Made by a program: the position numbers and the translations under genes. A DNA stretch of 8,968 bases from JAZLGI01 sp045616225. GTDB lineage: Bacteria; Spirochaetota; Spirochaetia; Sphaerochaetales; Sphaerochaetaceae. The stretch's first letter is position 1. Each line of letters begins with the position of its first letter. Positions 5,675 through 8,968 of this stretch are shown one piece after another. The stretch is taken from contig JAZLGI010000098.1 in NCBI GenBank assembly GCA_045616225.1, positions 1 to 8,968 of the forward strand. Reading direction: 5' to 3'. The notes below the pieces were generated by a model, which was not told the origin of the DNA, did not search any database, and saw only the letters and a list, made by a program, of their open reading frames with translations.

Positions 5675-7341
5675 TTATTCAGCAGAAACTACATAAGAAC
5701 CGGAGTTATCAGTTACCTTATAACCGTTTGCTATATAGTCACCACTTGGAGCTACGCTGAAAGTTCCACCAGTGATAGAAATAGAGCCATGACTACCTTC
5801 TCTTGCAACTGCGCCGTTAATAGTACCGCCTGTGATAGAGATAGAGCCAACCTTAGTAGGATCAACAGTATCATCATCTACAATTGCAACCTTACCTGTA
5901 ATTGTACCACCACTTATGACAACTTCTGCTCCGCCCTTATAACCTGCGTTATTAACAATAACAATTGCATAACCGTTTGTAGAACAACCATTATTGCAAG
6001 AAGCATGAGTAATACTTGAACCTGTTGCCTTAACAACGGCATCAGTTCCTATTGCAACTGCTGTTTGACCGGACTTAATTTCAATACCGCCAAAACCTTC
6101 TACAGTTCCGTTAATTGTAAGAAGACCGTACTGTGGATTGTAGATTGCATTTGTATTGCTGGATTTTACTGTACCGTTAACAGTTACAACAGCAATTCTA
6201 TTTTCATCTGATCCGTTACCGGAGAGAGCTGCACTATCACCTGTAACCTCTACTTTTCCGTTAATTACTATTCTGATGTTGTTGGTTTGTTATCTGAATT
6301 CTTAAGAGCCTGGATTGTGAGCATATAGTCACTGCCCCACTTTGCCTTTGCCTGGATAAGACTGCCTAAACGTCTGATATCGTCTGTAGTGAACTCAGAA
6401 ACATACTCCTCACCTGTGGTCTTAATCAAGACAAGATTTGAATTGGAAGTATTGGAAGTTACAAAGTCAGAATCACTTGTCTTAATCTGGTCTCCGTCAA
6501 TGAAATAATAGAAGTCCCAATCTGACTCTGTTGTATTGAGTTCAATTGTGGCATACTTTCCGTTAACAATTTCAAGAACATGATTTCCTGAGTGAGCAGT
6601 TAAGATTTTGGTATTTGTAGATGTTGTCTCTCCCTTATAAGCAGTTCCTGCAAGTTCATAGACTGCATTTGTTGCACTAAGGAAGACAATCTCAATACCG
6701 TGATCACTGCCGTCTGCATGTGCATGGTACTCAAATGTTTCCAATGAAGTAGAGTCAAGAGCACCGGCAATAACTGTATCTACGCCAGGAACAATGTTTA
6801 CAATACTCTACTACCGGTTGTACAGGTTGTACCGGTTGTACCGGTTGTGCAGGTTCTTGGACAGTGATTTCTTCCTTTGGTTCTGAGAAATCTACTACTA
6901 TTTCTTCTATATCTGCTACAGGTGCTCTTTCCTCAAGTTCTGTGAGGTCTACGACTGTTTCTTCTACATCTACTGCAGCTTCACGTTCTATCTCTTCTTC
7001 TATATATATATGTTCAGGTTCTGTTACCGGCTGAGGCTCTGTTATACATTCAATTACTTCAGGCTCTTCTACAACTTCCTGAATCTCTGCAACAACATGC
7101 TCAATGCTAGGAATTGTGAGCTGTCTCCCGGTGCTTCCGGTCCCGCGTAATAGAACCAATAGTACTGATTTACATTCTCTGTAGTGGTTTCAGTGGAAGC
7201 ACTCTCGTTGAGTGATTTGGAAACGAATGCGGAAAATGACGCTGTGGCAAAGTCCTTGACACCAAAGTCAAGGTCGCATGAGACAGTAAGGAACATCAAA
7301 AGAATTGCACATACCAATGCAACACTTTGCATTCTCTTCAC
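5675..7341 (-). pseudogene. large surface lipoprotein with three frame changes
   Basis: A single gene of about 555 codons, broken into four reading segments. Segment A (7341 to about 7100) starts at GTG with AGGAGG 8 nt upstream, and encodes a signal peptide with lipobox LTVSC (Cys22) and a YYWFYYAGPEAPG motif. Segment B (about 7130-6805) is an acidic linker of V-E-E-P and V-V-D repeats ending in four QPV repeats. Segment C (about 6805-6271) starts NIVPGVDTVIAG and is a globular beta-rich part ending IQALKNSDNKPTTSE and TAG. Segment D (about 6289-5675) has no ATG, GTG or TTG start and encodes beta-helix-like strands such as SISITGGTINGAV and SISITGGTFSV, ending VVSAE. Codon phase on the minus strand goes 0, 1, 0, 1. 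The out-of-phase reading is full of stops in B, so each segment was coding in its own frame. Causes could be pseudogenisation, sequencing indels or, less likely, phase variation. Confidence 0.75.
6812..6847 (-). repeat. four 9-bp tandem repeats encoding Gln-Pro-Val
   Basis: The plus strand has TACCGGTTG, TACAGGTTG, TACCGGTTG, TACCGGTTG; on the coding strand this is CAACCGGTA or CAACCTGTA, giving QPVQPVQPVQPV in segment B of the lipoprotein. A degenerate fifth copy (TGCAGGTTC) follows. Units are multiples of three, so copy-number change alone would not shift frame, but the frame change to segment C falls just beyond the array. Confidence 0.85.
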
Positions 7342-7368
7342 AGCGTTTTCCTCCTATTAAGTACCTTG

Positions 7369-7401
7369 ACTATACAAAACGGAGTGCGACAAAAGTGCGA
7401 C
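7369..7401 (-). promoter_or_regulatory. lipoprotein promoter with an 11-bp-period direct repeat
   Basis: A -10-like TATAGT is at 7374-7369 on the minus strand, 28 bp upstream of the GTG start. The heptamer GTCGCAC occurs twice (7401-7395 and 7390-7384), exactly 11 bp apart, where the -35 hexamer should be; the -35 itself is poor. Two 7-bp direct repeats separated by 4 bp over a weak -35 is the layout of OmpR/PhoB-family response-regulator boxes. This suggests activated transcription, by inference. Confidence 0.5.
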
Positions 7402-7510
7402 AGAAATCCATAAAAAAACAATGTTCTGAAAAAGTTTTTGATTTTTTTCGGCTTTTTTCACACCCCCAGTATTTCTTTTGCAAGTCAAATTTTTTACTTG
7501 TCTCATAACT

Positions 7511-7633
7511 GAGCCGAGCAGTTTATAATCATTACTATAAGCTTGGACTGGTTAGCCCCCCTACAGCTCGACTGGTTTTGGGAGAGTACAGCCACAGCTT
7601 TGGTTAATAATGGTAATAAGTTGCTTACGGCTC
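7511..7633 (+). ncRNA. candidate bridge (seek) RNA region of the IS110 left end
   Basis: IS110 elements of the classical group encode a guide RNA between the left end and the transposase gene. Here GAGCCG (7511-7516) and CGGCTC (7628-7633) enclose 123 nt, with further pairing GCAG/TTGC next to them, and AAGCT/AGCTT (7539-7543 with 7596-7600) inside. The octamer GACTGGTT occurs at 7546-7553 and 7570-7577, and GACTGGTG at 7653-7660, which could sit in separate guide loops. A perfect TATAAT at 7524-7529 may drive a transcript from near 7536, which would exclude the outermost arm. A hairpin CTTTTCT/AGAGAAG follows. Family and position are the main support; the loops were not matched to a target. 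Confidence 0.45.
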
Positions 7634-7713
7634 TTTTCTTTTAAGAGAAGATGACTGGTGATTCACTAGGCTACACAATCAAAGAACAGTGGTTTAGACA
7701 AGCTTAAATTCTA

Positions 7714-7726
7714 TTAGGAGGCCTAA
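7714..7726 (+). promoter_or_regulatory. hairpin hiding the transposase ribosome binding site
   Basis: TTAGG (7714-7718) pairs with CCTAA (7722-7726) around AGG, burying the Shine-Dalgarno AGGAGG (7716-7721) just before the ATG at 7729. A competing pairing GTTTAG (7692-7697) with CTAAAC (7723-7728) also covers it. Such sequestration commonly keeps transposase translation low. Seen in sequence; the effect is inferred. Confidence 0.45.
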
Positions 7727-7728
7727 AC

Positions 7729-8916
7729 ATGATTTGTGTAGGAATTGATGCAGCATCTTTCAAACATGATGTATGCATAATCAATGAACATGGCGAAATA
7801 TTACACCAGCCATTTCAAATCAAAAACAATCAGCAAGACTACAACCGTCTCCTTAAGATCATTGAAGATCTTAAAGAGAGGTTGCACGATGACCAATCAC
7901 GACTTGGCATCGAATCAACAGGCTCATATTCAGAAACGATTGTGAGCTTCTTTTCCAACAAGAAAGGTGTTGATGTCATCTATATTAACCCATTATTGAC
8001 AAAAATGTATCAACAAACAAGAAAAGTTCATTACGCCAAGACAGATAAACTTGATGCCTTAGGAATAGCAAGCTTCATTTCTTCAGATCCTAACATCAGA
8101 ACTTTTCAACCAATTAAACCTCAGATAATCAGATTAAAGGAAATTTATCGTGAGATTGTATCCTCAAACAAAGAACTCTGTGAATGTAAAAACAGGCTCA
8201 GGTCTACAATTCATCGTTATTTTCCTGAATATTTCACTGTTTTTTCAGACATTTTCAATCTTTCTTCTCTATGGATTCTGAATGACATAGATACCTTAGA
8301 GAAGCTTGGTAAAAAGGATGCTGAAACATACATGAAGAAAGTTAACAAACAATCTCATGGAAATGTTTCAAAGGTTAAATGTGAAAAACTCATTGAGCTT
8401 TCCAATTGTTCAATAGGAGTTAAAGACGGCTACAATGCTGCAGTTATCTCTTCTCTCGTAAAACGCATTCAAGTCATTCTTGAAGGTAAAGAAACCTTAT
8501 TAAGGTGTGCAGAAAAATTAATTAATGAAACATATCCCAATCTTCTGACAATTCCAGGTGTTGGTATTATTTCTGCAGCCGGAATCATCGGAGAAATCGG
8601 AGATATCAACAACTTTAATTCTTCTGATGCTCTGTATGCATTTACCGGACTTGATCCAAAGGTTTATGAGTCCGGTAAATACAAAGCAAATAATGTTAAA
8701 ATTTCCAGAAAAGGCTCTCCTTATCTTAGAAATGCTTTGTACATTGCTTCCGAATGTGTTATCAGATTTGATCCTACGTTTGCTCAATTTTACACAAAGA
8801 AAATGAGTGAAGGAAAAAACTTCAGAAATGTTCTTGGACATGTAGCTAAAAAACTGTGTCGTGTAGTTTATGCTATGCTCAAAAACAACTCTGATTATTT
8901 GCCTCAGAACTGTTAA
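7729..8916 (+). CDS. IS110-family transposase (DEDD and serine recombinase type)
   Basis: A 395-residue intact transposase of normal family length. The N-terminal RuvC-like DEDD domain shows VGIDAA with Asp7, GIESTG with Glu62, and KTDKLDA with Asp106 and Asp109. A helical middle region follows. The C-terminal Tnp20 domain has the helix-hairpin-helix LLTIPGVGIISAAGIIGEIGD (272-292) and SRKGSPYLRNALY with the presumed catalytic Ser330. IS110 enzymes cut and join DNA at a core dinucleotide directed by an element-encoded bridge RNA. All expected catalytic residues are present, so the protein may be active. The start at 7729 has AGGAGG 7 nt upstream, within a hairpin. The next 52 bases to the window edge contain no gene. 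Confidence 0.95.
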   Translation: MICVGIDAASFKHDVCIINEHGEILHQPFQIKNNQQDYNRLLKIIEDLKERLHDDQSRLGIESTGSYSETIVSFFSNKKGVDVIYINPLLTKMYQQTRKVHYAKTDKLDALGIASFISSDPNIRTFQPIKPQIIRLKEIYREIVSSNKELCECKNRLRSTIHRYFPEYFTVFSDIFNLSSLWILNDIDTLEKLGKKDAETYMKKVNKQSHGNVSKVKCEKLIELSNCSIGVKDGYNAAVISSLVKRIQVILEGKETLLRCAEKLINETYPNLLTIPGVGIISAAGIIGEIGDINNFNSSDALYAFTGLDPKVYESGKYKANNVKISRKGSPYLRNALYIASECVIRFDPTFAQFYTKKMSEGKNFRNVLGHVAKKLCRVVYAMLKNNSDYLPQNC

Positions 8917-8968
8917 TTTCTTAAGTTTTTTCTACTTTTCTCTTGACTTGAAACAAATAGTTGTCTCC

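Larger units (their letters stand above)
7498..8967 (+). mobile_element. IS110-family insertion sequence
   Basis: An intact DEDD/serine transposase is preceded by about 225 nt of structured non-coding DNA and followed by a short tail, the normal IS110 layout. The ends are uncertain. TTGTCTC occurs at 7498-7504 and again at 8961-8967 as a possible duplicated core, giving an element of about 1.46 kb, within the usual IS110 size. An alternative is a sub-terminal inverted repeat, CAAGTCAA (7481-7488) with TTGACTTG (8943-8950), as found in the IS1111 subgroup. The element sits upstream of the lipoprotein promoter in the opposite orientation and does not interrupt a gene that I can see. Confidence 0.8.

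Noticed and set aside
5603..6019. Plus-strand 138-codon frame
   Set aside because: It is antisense to the beta-helix segment of the lipoprotein; its Cys, Asn and Thr richness is the mirror of glycine, valine and threonine codons.
5675..7341. Programmed -1 or +1 ribosomal frameshifting in the lipoprotein gene
   Set aside because: Three shifts would be required in one gene, no classic slippery heptamer was found in the overlap windows, and no downstream stimulatory hairpin is evident.
5171..7341. Diversity-generating retroelement target like the treponemal TvpA lipoprotein
   Set aside because: No reverse transcriptase, no template/variable repeat pair and no C-type-lectin-like C-terminus are visible.
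7305..7508. Plus-strand 67-codon frame
   Set aside because: It overlaps the lipoprotein start, its ribosome site and promoter on the other strand, and has no domain or ribosome site.

Overview
The window reads as a host-associated Treponema-like spirochaete. The evidence is a large outer-membrane beta-barrel candidate with a treponemal-style signal peptide, two lipoprotein genes with relaxed spirochaetal lipoboxes, and moderately AT-rich DNA. This assignment is an inference from protein style and not from a marker gene. Nearly everything except the right-hand insertion sequence is encoded on the minus strand.

Region by region: (1) 1-140 is the 5' end of an IS256-family element that runs off the left edge; its terminal inverted repeat and the first transposase codons are visible. 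(2) 156-366 is an array of four 52-53 bp units, each a hairpin with 10-bp arms, followed by a decayed fifth unit. (3) 428-1198 is a TSUP (TauE/SafE) permease. (4) 1289-2627 is a two-gene overlapping operon: a Panacea (SocA-like, DUF4065) antitoxin followed by a protein with a coiled coil and a C-terminal GNAT-like segment, best read as a toxin-antitoxin pair. (5) 2837-4787 is a self-contained transcription unit for a 596-residue outer-membrane protein with a consensus sigma-70 promoter, a 5' UTR hairpin and a terminator.

(6) 4883-5125 is non-coding, with a strong terminator and a palindrome-rich block whose core folds into a three-way junction with no unpaired junction bases. (7) 5171-7341 holds two lipoprotein genes read leftwards. 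The downstream one is a 139-residue lipoprotein starting at TTG. The upstream one is a ~555-codon surface lipoprotein whose reading frame changes three times (frame 0, 1, 0, 1), so it is a pseudogene, a phase-variable gene or a victim of sequencing indels. Its promoter carries two 7-bp direct repeats 11 bp apart, resembling an OmpR/PhoB-family box. (8) About 7498-8967 is an IS110-family element with an intact DEDD/serine transposase and a structured non-coding left end where a bridge RNA would be expected.

Functionally, the window is an accessory, surface-variable neighbourhood: envelope proteins and a defence/addiction module, bracketed by two insertion sequences and containing several palindromic intergenic repeats. 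The most unusual items are the Panacea-GNAT pair, the hairpin array, the three-way-junction element, and the alternating-frame lipoprotein.
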